The notes under the pieces: model-generated
What the model was told of the DNA's origin: nothing
Databases searched by the model: none
What the model saw: the letters and a program-made list of their open reading frames with translations, nothing else
Shown: positions 8,989 through 22,300 of the stretch, piece by piece
Layout: each line of letters begins with the position of its first letter
Position numbering within the stretch: the first letter of the stretch is position 1
Assembly: GCA_051453625.1 (NCBI GenBank)
Contig: JBOZIK010000001.1
Location: 216,363,512 to 216,393,158 of the forward strand
DNA length: 29,647 nucleotides
Direction: 5' to 3'
Source: Welwitschia mirabilis
Lineage: Eukaryota > Gnetophyta > Gnetopsida > Welwitschiales
Translations under genes and position numbers: made by a program

Positions 8989-10126
8989 TTATGTAGCTAG
9001 GCTTGAGAGAGGATGTAGGTGTCCTGAACGTAGTGTGGCCTTTGGCACCTTGTGTAAAAGTTTCATTCTATGAACCCTCCTCTTATAGAATATGGGTTCT
9101 GCTGCTTGAGAATCTATGACCACTTGTCATTTGTACATCATCTCGATCCTGTTTGATATTGCTCTTTCCTAATCTGCTCATGGATGCTTCTTTTTTCATC
9201 AGTGGTTCATCACTGGATAACAAGATGTTCCATTTGTCTGTTAGTATGGTATCTACTCCTTTTTGTTTCCTTTATCACATTCACCAAAAATTATTTTGAT
9301 GTCGCATCCTCGTACATCTAGAGGCTCTGGTACTATTTCTCTAATATAAGGCAAGAAATGCCAACATTTGATGTTTGCCAAGTGTGACCTAATCTTGTTG
9401 GACCAAGAAAAAATGCTTCTGTTGTAACACATATCATCATAAATGTGTTCTCAGGATCTCTTTTATGCTTTTGGCCACTGATTCTGTTCTGGTAGATTCA
9501 ATGTACTTCACAAAATTCACTGTTCTGATATTTAAGTTTGTTCATTATTAACAAATAACTGCTGGTTTGCTAAACCAAAGCCCTTCTTTGCTGTTTCACC
9601 AGTCATGATGTTTCTATGTTTGCTACATAATAGCCAAAAACGTTCCGACCCTATCTCTTTATATATCATTTTTTGAACAGCTGCAATCAGGCTATGTTCA
9701 GCTTCTTATCTTTTTAATATTGAATTCTTGTTTAAAAGTTGTCTTTGCATTCCTGTTCCCCAGTATTAATGAATTTCAGAAAATAAACTGCATTATTTGT
9801 CATGTTTGTTTTTTAATCCACAAATGACAAACTGTGTTGTAAAACTGGAGCCATCGTTTGTTGTTTGATAGCTTATAATTTTGATGTGTGCAAAGAAGAC
9901 AATAACAGACTGCCTTCATTGATTTAAAAGCTACTCATTTGTTGAGTCTAGTGTGCGCATGGTCAAACCACCATATTCAAAGAGGCATCTTGGCAAATCC
10001 TTATAAATTAGAATTCTAAAACATACTGAAGAGGCTTTTTTAAGCCTGGAACTTTGGGGATAGAAATCTTCATCATTGAAGAGAAGAAATACAAAAGTGC
10101 TGAAGTGTTTATGTCTTTGTATACAG
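8989..10126 (+). other. Non-coding DNA before the first recognised kinase exon
   Basis: No exon, repeat or RNA gene was recognised. The exon at 10127 begins in the middle of a codon after tatacag, so at least the 3' end of this stretch is intron. The preceding IRE-family exon, which should end close to a conserved RIEKL-type helix, could not be found here or further upstream. Confidence 0.6.
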
Positions 10127-10382
10127 GGAAAAATATCTTCAGGTCTGTGAACTGGCAGAATCTGAGGAGGATAGAATAGACATAACTGGCAGCATTGTTG
10201 ATGAAGATGGCATGATGGAGGAAGATGTTGTCCGAAGTCTACGAACCAGCCCCATTCATTCTGCTACAAAGGATAGGACATCCATAGATGACTTTGAGAT
10301 ATTAAAACCGATCAGTCGTGGAGCTTTTGGGCGAGTATTTTTGGCAAGAAAGAGGACTACTGGAGATTTGTTTGCCATAAAG
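10127..10382 (+). CDS. IREH1: IRE-like kinase exon 1 of window: linker and glycine loop
   Basis: Acceptor tatacag ends at 10126. The first base finishes an Arg/Gly-type codon, then the frame reads [16 protein letters not shown], a short acidic stretch, [27 protein letters not shown] and FAIK. The glycine-rich loop starts at 10320, and the ATP-binding Lys is codon 10380-10382, directly at the donor gtatgg. Upstream of DDFE the sequence matches the conserved segment that precedes the kinase domain in IRE proteins. An ATG at 10212 lies in frame but is inside the exon and is not a likely start. Confidence 0.95.
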
Positions 10383-13300
10383 GTATGGTTGATATCTATG
10401 TGAGTTGTTTCATGTGTATAAGTTATCTATTTAATAGTTGTGCATTTATGAATAATTTGTGTATTTTTTTATCGTGCTTTGGACGTATGATTTCTGGCTT
10501 GTGTTTCAAAACAGCTATGATTTTTGTTTCCTATCAGGTAAGATGGTAGACTTAATATTATTCAAGATGGATAATGTTGAAAACCATTAATATGCTTGAA
10601 TTGCTACATGATTGTGTAACACGTAACTGTGTTGGACATGTTACTCTATATCCTGAGATATGTTAAGGTCCTGAGGTATCATGGCAAGGCTTGTTTGAAA
10701 CCGTAATTGTTGAAATACATACTTTCATCTTTTTATAATAAAGAAAATTTAAAGTTTTGTTGCTTGTTGCACAACTCATGTCACCATTTAGAAATTGAAG
10801 TGGTGTGAATAGTTTAATCTTTAGTTACAGTGTTAAAGCTGGATGGCAAAGTTTTGTATAGATATCATTTTATAAGAAATCTTGATTGTACTTCACATTT
10901 CTTCCTTTTGGGAGGCAGTTGTTGGTTCTTTCCATTGTAAAACTGTGTGCTTCTGAGATTCTTTCCTCGAACTGTCCGGCAGTTATAAGCATGTACAAAA
11001 AAGAAATAAGACATGAGTTAAATTTCAGTAACTAATGGTAAAATAATGATAGATGCTATATTCAGTATATAAGGCAACAGAGAAGGCAGAACATCGACTG
11101 TGTTGCTTTTGGCATTGTTAGCAGGGTGTAGCAAAATTTTGGCTCAAATTTGTTTCAGCCATGTATGGAAGGCCTTCACTAGATATTAATGTCCTTAGAA
11201 ATGAATTGGTTGTATGGCTTGAAAATTAGGTTTGTAACATTCATGGATACATTGGATAGAGTACATGTTTGTCGCAAATACTAGGAAAGTAGAAATGATT
11301 TAATAGAACAAAATTGTAGAGTCTCCTAAAGATTTCTGATTTAGCTTCACTATGATAAAATGGATATGACTGAAATAACAATCGAATGCAGTTCCAAAAA
11401 CAAATGTTGCATGCTATACACAAGTATTCTATAGTACCCAAAGATAAAGTTTGACATGATATAATCCAAGTAGAGTGCAGATTAGATGGCAAAGAATGCA
11501 TATTGACTATTGTTTAATCATTCAACGTTGATCATCTGCAAAGAGTAGTTGATGTCCCACAAACAGGAGACCGAGGCTAAGAGAAGAATGAAATTTTGTA
11601 AATCGCTTAATTGATAAATTCCTTTTCACTGATTTGACAATGATGATGACATTATGTTGGAAAAACCCGTAAAATTAAAAAAAGAAATCTAGGATTCTGT
11701 GCAAGTCTGCTGAGTTAAAATTGCAGCTTTTGATGATGCAGAATAAATGAATGTGGGACTGATCATGTACCAGTGACTATTTTGAATAGTGACTGTTATC
11801 TGTGTGCAGAAAGACTGTGTGCAGTTTGTGAGTTATGCACATCTGTAACTGTGTTGCCTAAATTGGTACTGCATGAGAAATGCCCCACCCAAATTTAACG
11901 TTGGCATTGTAGTGGTGGGCCTATTACTGTCACACTAAAAGCCATGAGTTAGATGGAAAGTAGAACCCTTCATAATGCTTCAGTCATTGGTCGGGGCATG
12001 GGGAGCTCATATCCAACAATCTCCCCTTCAATCCACATGCCGAGTGCTTACATGAACCGGGAACGCACTGAGGACATTTGAACCCCGAAACCAAGCTAAA
12101 ATCTTAAAACCATGGCTCTAATACGAAATTGTTGTGTGCATTACCCTTACACCAAAGGCCATGACTTAGGTGGAAACTAGAACCCTTCATAATTACCCAC
12201 TTATAGGGCTGGGCATGGGGAGCACATACCCAACATGTAATTCAATGTTGGGGGGTCCGATTAAAAAATATTTAAATTTAAAAGCATGTGCATTGCAAAG
12301 TTGCATGTCTTGCAATTTGTTGGATCTTTGATGAAGGCAACAATCTAAAAAGAGTTATTATTAGTACACTAGCTTAAAGAACGAGGATTGATAGTGTCAT
12401 CTACCTAGGATTCATGTTCCTTGAATTGGAGGCATACAAAAAACTTGGAAGTCATAGGCAAGTTGTGCCCACTAATGGTCCTTGACTTGTTGGAAAGATA
12501 AAATTCAAGACTGTTGTGAACTTTCTTGTTTGTGCCATTCATTTTAGAATCATATTAAGAAGCTGCCTACAAAGCTTCTTTAATTGTTCATACAAAAGCT
12601 TTTGGTGCTAGCTGATTTCACTGAATGTCAAGGTTATTGAGATTTGGCTTTACTGATTAAAATTTAATCCACTTTGGATTGGGGATAGAATCAAATGTTG
12701 GTGCATGTTTTTAAATTATAAGTTTAATAGTTTTTGTATAAGTTTTTGGGCTTGCTATAACCTTAGTGTGATGAGAGTAGTTTCTTGGATGCTTACTTGT
12801 GCATGTCATATATGAAGGGGGATTGATTCATAGTACCTGGATATAGTTAGTAAAGTATGAAAGCAATTGGTTTCGTGTTTTATGCATAGTAAATTGATAA
12901 ACAGTAATTTGGGTCATGACTTATGACTATAAAAATCTAGGGAATTTTNNNNNNNNNNNNNNNNNNNNNNNNNNNNNNNNNNNNNNNNNNNNNNNNNNNN
13001 NNNNNNNNNNNNNNNNNNNNNNNNNNNNNNNNNNNNNNNNNNNNNNNNATGACTTATGACTATAAAAATCTAGGGACTTTTAGATCATTCATGAATTTCT
13101 GTTTTAATCTCAAGTGTTTCCAGTTTGTTTATTTGGTATCAAAGCAATGATATTCTATTAAATCATCATGTTGATTGCTGTAAGCTTCTTAGGGACTTTT
13201 TTTCTCTTTAAATTCTGTGGTGAAAAAAATAATGTGTTGCAAAGTTAAAAGAGTATTGTGATCTCTCAGGATCTGTGTGATCTGGTTGAAATAAGTTTCA

Positions 13301-16300
13301 CAAATGTGGTGAATCACCAGCTTTTGCAATTCTTTCAAATGAAAAGGAGGAGGAACTACACGATGCGAGGAAAGGTGATGCAAAAGGCCTATTTACCGTT
13401 CAAATGTGCATTGATCATGCCATGCTTTCCGAAGATGGCATTAGTTAGTTATTGTAGGGAGGCTTGGGGCACTATGTAACTCTTCTACAATGGTTTGTAA
13501 CTCTCCTACAATGATTTGACTAAAGCCTGATTAATAAAGTTATAAGTGATAAGAAGATCCATTGAAGTCCTTAACATTAAGAATGCAGACAATACACATT
13601 AATTCATTTGAAGAGTACAAGAAGTCACAAATAACTTGTAGATAGTTGCTCAAGAGCTTGAAGAGGAAAGAGTCAGTGAGAAGATATTAAGGAACCTTTC
13701 AAGAGGATTTGATCCAGTAGTCATTGCAACTGAAGAACCTAAGGATCCATCTAAATGAGAATGACAAGACTCATAGCCAGTTTTAAAATCTATGAAGAAA
13801 GAATTGCTATCAGAGAAGTATCAACGCATGTGCTGTAGAAGCAAGCCAACTGCAAGGAGATGAATCTCAAAATGAGAAAGTGCTGTAGCATGTTTGTGAA
13901 AGCCTATTAAAGAAAAAAGATAAATAATCTCGTTTCATTAAGATTGAAGGAGAAAATAAGAAACATGTATTCAAAATGTTCATTTTGTTTTGCAAAGGAG
14001 TGGGAAAGTGGCATGAAGGATATTTGGTATCTCAATAGTTGATGTGATTGAGGGACAAGGATTAGAGCACCAGATAGAATTGCAAAGATAGAGTGGCTTC
14101 ACATTTGTATGTTATCCACTTCCCCTTCTGTGTGAACTTTGAAAGGATTTCTAAAAGCATTGAAGTTGTCCTGTTCTGAAATTCCCTCCCCTTCTTTTTA
14201 AAGATACGGTAATTTTTAGTGTCTTTGTCATGGGTCTTACACATTGCCAACCAAGCCGAGAGAAGAGCCTTATTACACCCAGCTGACACTAAGTAGAGAT
14301 AATACCCTATCCGAGATGAGGAGACTAGGATACTACCATGATTATGTATGGTTAGAGCTAACCACAAACCGTTCAGCTTCTGTGGGGATGTGAGGTTCTG
14401 ACCACAAGGAAATTAGTTAGTGAACGGACTTAACCAGTGAGCTAGGGCCCTTGTCCAAAAATGCAGCAGTTAATTTTTATTATGATTTTTGTGACAGTTT
14501 TTTGGAATCGAACTCACAACCACAAAGTCATGAGAGCATGGCTTTACAGTTAAGACAGGACCTCTGCCCTTTCATGTCAAGTTTTACTACCAGGAAGTGA
14601 AAATTTTACTAAGGACATGTTACTGATATAATTTGGTTCCCTGTCTGCTAGGAAGAAAGTATCTAACGCTCGCTTTGTTATTGGCCTGTAGGGAAGAGTG
14701 AGGATAAAGAGTGAACAAAATGCCAGGGTATGGTAGCCAACACGGCTGACAGGAGACTGACAAAGGAAATAAGGCAAGTATGTTCTTGACAGGAAGAGTT
14801 TGTCAGACACAAGAAAGGGGGGGTGAACAGAAATTGTAGAAGGGGCTATGATGACAGTTAGAAGAGTTAGAAGACCTATTAGCCTGGGGCATAAGGGCTG
14901 TGTAAATGGTAGGAGAATGTGACAGAGGAGAAGGAGAGTTTTCCAAGTTAGGGAACAGGTAGACCCTCAAAAATTATGTTAATGAAAGATTTTGTAGAAG
15001 TTGTGTATTTGTTTATGCTCGGTGAGAGTCAGAAGAGGTTCAAAGGTTACATGTAGCTAACACAGTGACCACTGTGGAAGAACGCAGTTGGTATCATGAA
15101 CGCTGAAGCATAAATGAAAAATGCTATACTTGCAATAAAACATCCACGTAGACAGAATGTGTATGGACTACTGTGTATGAGAGCCCACATGACACTTGCC
15201 ACTGCTGATGTAATGAAAGCAAAGTAATGGCCTCAAACAGGATCTAAAGGCTGAAACCTAGGTACGTTTGCTTTTATAGAAGGCAATCTAAAAGCTGACT
15301 AAATGTACAGGGTCTGACTACCAGCTAATGAACTGGTCAGGATTGGAGACTGATAGACTGTATTGAAGCTGACTAATGTGAACGCCTGGGTGATGGTTTT
15401 GGACATAAAATTTCCTACTTTGATGTTGCTACAGTGATGACTTATCCATGGCTGACCTAACTCCAGAATGTTGGCATCTTTACTCTGAAATTTGCTTTTA
15501 TCTGACAGCTAAGGAGACAGCTCTATTGACCTGTTCTGTCTGTTAGATTTGATGACATTTCTCATTTGGAGTTTTTCTGTGTATTTGTTTTACAAGTATG
15601 CTCCTTTGGAGATAAGAGTTTGACCTGAACATTAACATTGGGAGTCTATATTGCTGATGACTTATTGAGGATCACCAATTTGACAGGCTAGGATGGCTCC
15701 AGCAGTATTAAAGGAATCTATAAAGAAACTGTTAGATGGAGGAGACTACTTCTTCTTGTAGGTTCAATTATGTTTTCCCCCCTTTTTAGTAATAACGAGA
15801 GGAAATTTGTATTTTTTAACTGAGTGAATGATCGCATGAGTCAGTTTAATGTAGGATGTGCTAGATCACTTGATCAACTGGCAAAATATTTTGACCTATC
15901 TAGATGACCAAGGTGCGTGACTTGAGGTGGAAATGTGGGTCCTTGAAAAATGTGAGATGAAGGTGTATCTTATGAAAGGGATGCAGCTTCTATTTTTAAC
16001 GCCCAGACTATGAAAGAGACTTTTTGGGTCAAGGTTGATATTAAAAATACACTACATACCAATACACAAAAGGCAAATTATAAAAGTACTAGATAATATA
16101 TTTAATTTGTCAGTTTTGAATCGGCAACCCTTGCATGCAGGAGCTTAGTCCTAAAAATGTCGTGATGTGTCAAATTTGTCCTGCACTTATATTGCTGTGT
16201 ATGAAGGTTGTCTGGTCATGAAATCATGTGATGCAGGTTGTTGTCAATGCTTAGACTGGACATATTATAGAGCAGCGTAGGTCCAGCCCTTTCAAATATG

Positions 16301-19300
16301 CAATTCGTCCTGAGGTGCATCTTCATTCCACATTGTACGGAGATCTATTGTTTCTAGCTGGAGTGATTACTTGACTTGGTCAATTCATAGGGGTGAGGTG
16401 TTTTGGCACTAAATCCATTTCAACCCAGGGAAATGTTGTGAGAGTTTTTCTACCAGGGTTGTCACTTGCAAATGCTAATTTTGACTTTTGAATGAACTAT
16501 CCTTGCTTGTAGGAACTATTTCTGGAAATGTAAAAATGTGCTGAATTCGTGCTGGAATCACATCCATGCATAGTAATGTGAAAGATGCGTCCATTTAATG
16601 CTCGCATCACAGTTTGCTTCACAAGTGAATTTGTGATATCTCATGGGCTAAAATATTTAATGGCATACCTCTGTTCCTTTTTTCGTTGATTGGTTACATG
16701 GTCATGTGTGTCTTCTTCCAAAGAGTAAGTTTTAGCGTTTAATTCCTCACAGATGAACATTGAGGTTGTATAGCTACTTGACCCTCATGCAAAACTTATT
16801 AGCTTCATCCATTTCTTCAAACTGTATTATGACACGTGAGATAGTAGGTCCCTTTCATAAAGGGAGCTGATGACATCAGGAACATGTTAGTATATCATCT
16901 GAGGGTGTTGTCTTCACTGTGAAAGTGAGTTGTAGTTAGCGTTTGACAAGTGAAAATTGTTTGATTCATCAAACTTAAATGATACAATTGTTTTTGTGTT
17001 ATTTAACTGTCTCCTCTTACAAGACATTTTGTCTATCGTATGTTATTATTTTTCTTGAGAATCTACTTACCACTACCTTCAAATTTTTGATATTCACTTG
17101 TATTGTATTTTCCTTAGGGTTTATTGCAAGTTAGGTACTAATTATACAATGCTTTATCTGATAGGTTCTGAGAAAGGCAGATATGATACGGAAAAATGCA
17201 GTTGAAAGTATTCTTGCAGAGCGTGACATTTTGATATCAGTACGAAATCCATTTGTGGTCGGTTCCTGCCTCCATAACAGTGTGTTATGTTAATTATTAT
17301 TAGTGTCCCTATTTTGGAAATTCACTTACTGAATTGAAACTGGAATATCTGCTAGGTACGGTTTTTTTATTCCTTCACATGCAGAGAAAATCTTTACCTT
17401 GTAATGGAATACTTGAATGGAGGGGATCTCTATTCATTGCTAAGAAACTTAGGCTGCCTAGAGGAGGATATGGCTCGTGTTTATATAGCTGAAATTGTAG
17501 GCATCTAGATTCCTTGGCATCCCTCCTTATTTAATACTTTCTATTTCAAAGATGATTCCTTTGATGCATGTTATAAGATCTATTTACTTTGCTTGTTCCT
17601 GCAGGTTCTTGCATTAGAGTACTTGCACTCATTACATATTGTGCATAGAGATCTCAAGCCGGACAACTTGTTGATTGCACATGATGGTCACCTCAAGGCA
17701 GGGAATTTCACAATATTATTTGATGTTATGTTGTAGCTTCCTACAGTATTGATGCTAGTAATTCTTTAACATGATGGTTAGACAATATCACAAGCGTCTT
17801 GTTTCTATTGGCCTTTTGTTGGTTCACAAAGAAATGATGGTTTGCATAGTTTTTCATTTTTTATATGTAGACATAGACAATTCATTTTAGGCGATTAAAA
17901 CAATACATTATGATAGAAGCAGAACTATTGTTTATTATAGTATGAGCATCCATGTGGTTAAAGAGGGCTTACTTTTGGGTGCAAGGATTTTGTTCTCTTG
18001 AACATTTGCAAGTTAGTTTTGGGCGCTTTATATTTCTTAATTTTGTGAGAGAAAGTAGTGTATACGATGTTGATTAGGTTTACATTTCTTACTAAATACT
18101 CTGGGAAAAGGGGGGAAAACAGAGTGGTCAAGACTTGTTGGAGAACTGTTTGCAATTAGTTGGCAGAAAAGGTGGTCAAAGAAAGTGATGTGACTTGTAA
18201 TCCTTTGGCTACTAGTTGCGACTTTTCTAGTCACTACATATTACTATAACAACCACTATGTTCTATAAAGTATGAAGGGAGAAATAGTCAATAACTGTAA
18301 ATAGAAAATGCATCAAATGCTACTGGTGGTACACAAGTTGACTCCCATCAAATGGGGTACCCCTTCCTTGTTGAAATCACTTTCCTCCCCCAAAGCATTC
18401 CTCTTTCATCTTCTCTCTCCTTCTCCTTTTCCTATCTCTCTTTCCCCAACCTTTTCCTAGTTGCTGGAGGTCCTCCTATACCTTGTGGACATGGAAGATG
18501 AGGTCTTCCATGGGCCTCATCTGTGGCCAGCGCATGGAAGAGGTTCCCCTATAGTTCCTTTAGTTCCCTACAACCATCTTCAGCAATTTTGAGACATGAT
18601 GTATTGGAAACCCAAGCTGTAATAGATGATATATGAAAATATAATGACTTGATGTCATGTTGCTTATATGCAAATAACCTTTGTTGCAATTGCTCTAGCT
18701 CTACACCATCACTATGCCTTGCCTTGTCACTCTTTTGAAACAGTTTTTATTCAAGATAACGGAAAATCAAAAAGTAATACAAAAGGGTTTGGATGTGAAA
18801 TGGAGGTTGAAAACTTATTGCCTGTGAAAATGTCATCACTATTGTGTGTTTGCAGCAAGCTCCTCTGTGACAGAATATTGTACATTTACAGCCGAAAACA
18901 TATGAGTGCACAGTGAGTTATTGGATCATACAACATGAACTGCATGATCGGGTCTGATCATCCAGATGTACAACTAATACTTTACGGTTATATGGTCTAT
19001 GCCTATTGGCTATATGACCTAAACTATATGGTCGTATGATGTGGTTCTCTGGTTATATGGCTTAAACTATATGACCATATGGTCCATGTTGACTAGTCCT
19101 ATGGCCCAAACCGTATTTTGTTGTATGAGTTAATCAATACATTTCTAGGACCTTGATCGTCTTGTTGTACAGCTGTCTCTTTGCCTCCTACAACCTACGT
19201 TATACAACCTGCTATGCAACATTGTTACATCTTTTTAGGTTAATCATTTCATATACTGGTTCCACTGATACTGTGATGGTGCCTGTGCAGATAATAGGCA

Positions 19301-22300
19301 AAGTTTCCTACCCACATCCATGCGTGCAATGTCAATATAGTGTTTAGAAGGTACCTTGAATTGGCTGTAAGCACATTGATTTTGGGGGCCAAACCAAACT
19401 TCACATAGCTACCTTGTACACTGTTACCTGCACCAGCGGTGGACCTTCATGAACTCAATCAGTTATTGCCTTTCATGAGGCACAGCTAGAGGATTACATG
19501 TAATATCTACTTCAACACACTCCCTTCTATGGGTACCACATCTAGAGTTAGTGTTGGTGGAATGTTTTATGTATGGTTTTCTTCATAGGTGTATTGTCAG
19601 TGATTAGAATGGATTTTAACAATTAAATTATGAATTCAAATGGTTTTTAGTCACTGTTACCGATGAACGGGATAGACGACTGTGTGTAATATAAGTCAAA
19701 AGACAAAAACTAATTACATTAGTTTAGAAGATTCAAAGAGTCAAAAGTCAAAACCTGTTACACCCCTCTCCCCTTCCTCTTGTGAGCGGAACNNNNNNNN
19801 NNTACTTTCTGAATTTCAACAGTGGAAAGATTGAACTATGGGTGTTTCTCCTTCCCTTTGCACATCTCTGATATGATTGGGGAACTCAATGATTTGTTTA
19901 TGATCTGTAGGCTTATTGATATATTCTCTCTCGTTGCTGTAGCGCACTATGTTGATGTGTCACCAACATGAGGATCTTCAATTGATGTTGTTTTTGTCTC
20001 TGATCTCCCATCACCTGTATTATCATCTCTTTCTGACATCTTATCCTCCTCCTTGCCCTTTTTCTCTTCTAATGGATTGATCTCTTGAAGGTCATTGATT
20101 TCAACACTTTTTCCTTTCTGCTTCCTCTTCTTAAGAAGAGCATTATATTTCAAGAACGAACAATCAATCAGCCTTTTGGAAGTGAGATTACATCATTTTT
20201 TGTGTTGTGTGTGCTCAAGGATTCTATGTGCGAGCTACTTTGAATTTGACACCTGTCCACCAAAAAGGGCCCACCAAAGACTTACATGGATAGAATGAAA
20301 GAATTCCATGAGCATACAAAAGATGGAAGTCAAGATTAGCAATTCAAATGTTCAGTGAAATTGGAATTGAGAACACTAAACTAGTGGTCTTCACTTGGCC
20401 TCTTTAACTTTTTTGTGCTGTCATTTTTGGATTACACTTTGGATAATCAGGACCTTCTAGATAATATCGGTCCTTTACAAAACAAGCTCTTTGAGTACCT
20501 CTCCCTACATTTCTTTTGCAAATTATTAGAAAAGCGGTCCTTCACCTTTCTATCACATTTATTAAATGAGCCTCATAAAAGCTTGGTTTAGTGAGCATGC
20601 AGCTGCATGAGTCGATTTCTGCATGGTATACCATCTTGTATCTTCAGTGCTCCATTTTCCATGTACTTGTCTGTATTGACCTTGTAGTCACATGTTATGC
20701 TTTCTTTTGCCTCATCCATTCTCATAAAAGAAACCAATAAAACAGCACCCACTATGTACAGAGCACAAAACCATCACAAGTTGACCACAAACCTCTAATT
20801 AAAAACTCAAATCTCAGGCATCTGAAACAAACAATAAAACCTAAACAAATGAAATCAAGTACTTGCTCAATCTCTTTAATCATCGACAAAAGTAGGTCGA
20901 TATAAAGGCAATCACAATCTGTAAGGCTCAAAACCTTTACAAGTGGAACGAAGCCCTACAATTAAAGAACTCAATGTTGGGCCCTTTACCATCACACCAA
21001 AAGCCATGACTCAGGTGGAAATTGGAACCCTTTATATTTACCAACTTGTCAGATTGGGCATGTGGAGCGCATACCCAACAATCTCCCCCTCAATCCACAT
21101 GCCAAGAGTTCACATGAGCTAGGAAGTGAGTGAGGAGACTCTAACCCGAGACCAGCCAACAACTATGGCTTTGATACCAATTGTGGGGCCCTATACCATC
21201 ACACCAAAAGCCATAACTTAGGTGGAAATTGGATCCCTTTATATTTACCCACTTGTTGGGCTGGGCATGTGGAGCGCATAGCCAATACTCAAATCTTAGG
21301 CAACTAAAACAAAATGGAAAGCTTAAAGAAATCAAATCAAGTACCTGCTTAAAGAGGTTCAACATAACCAAAATGGGAGGTGAAGCTGCCTTTGATAGCT
21401 TAAGTATATGTTATTTATTATACAAGTTATCCTTGAAAAGAGAAACAAATAGATGGGAAGGAAGTCCTGAAAGTCCGATAATTCCCTTTTAATATTTGAG
21501 GTTTTTTTGCTGTTTTACTTAGACGGATAACTTGCAAGAAGACCTGCATTACTATGAATCCTCCAGGACAAAGGTAACTTCCCAGTCTGCAACTCCACGA
21601 CTCATCCTGCTCAATGGGATTATATCATCTTTGCCTCTAGGTCTGTTGCTTTCTTTCAGCTTATGGCAACCTCTTCCCTCATCTTGGCTTATGTCAACTC
21701 TCGCTTTTCCCTTTTTCCTTTTTTTTTTTTCTGGGTGAATTTTCCTGCCTTCCACTTCCAAGGGTTGTTTATTTGTTGGTAGCCAATCTAATGGTCCAAG
21801 CTTTCTCCCTGTGCAACATGCTATAGCAGCTTAGTTGGCAGCCTCATGTCCAAGGTAACAACAGATGTGACACGGTACCCTTTTGCATGGTCTTTATTTA
21901 TATCTTCTTCTTTCTTATTATCAAATTTGTCTTCACAGAGTCCTGCTTTCATATCAAATTGAAAGGGGGAAAAAAGACAGTGAAGCTAATTAATAATAGG
22001 AAAAGAAGTTGCATATAAAGATGTTGATTTTGAGGCAAGGGATGCAAAATGCACACCCAAGGCAGCTTTCTTTAGTAGTGGTACACACTGCTTATAAGAG
22101 AAGTTATCTTTTGGAAAAGGAAATGCAAAGACATTAAGGTGAATAACAGTTCCAAAAGCCCAAGAGTGTTTTTCAATTGCCCAGTATGTAATTCAGGGTC
22201 AGATTCAGCACCCCTGCAAATTTGTATCAGGACAGAATTTGCTACCAAAATCAGATGAGTTTAGCATACAACTCAGTAATTTGTGATAATTCAAGAAAAA

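Noticed and set aside
10212-10214. ATG at 10212 as the kinase start codon
   Set aside because: The frame is open and conserved upstream to the acceptor at 10126 ([11 protein letters not shown]), so this is an internal Met.
11241-11501. 86-codon minus-strand open frame in intron 1
   Set aside because: No motif known to me and no neighbouring element to explain it.
12245-12258. tgttggggggtcc just after TRIM copy 1, like a third LTR start
   Set aside because: The sequence after it does not follow the 106-bp LTR.
14504-14557. Possible tRNA gene
   Set aside because: A and B boxes are present, but no acceptor stem or full cloverleaf can be formed; a SINE head fits better.
15088-15101. Primer-site-like ttggtatcatgaac
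   Set aside because: Only the first eight bases fit the tRNA-Met primer site, and no LTR precedes it.
19947-20153. Minus-strand, very charged 68-codon open frame
   Set aside because: Low-complexity Lys/Glu-rich composition, no family match, inside a kinase intron. Not enough to call a gene.
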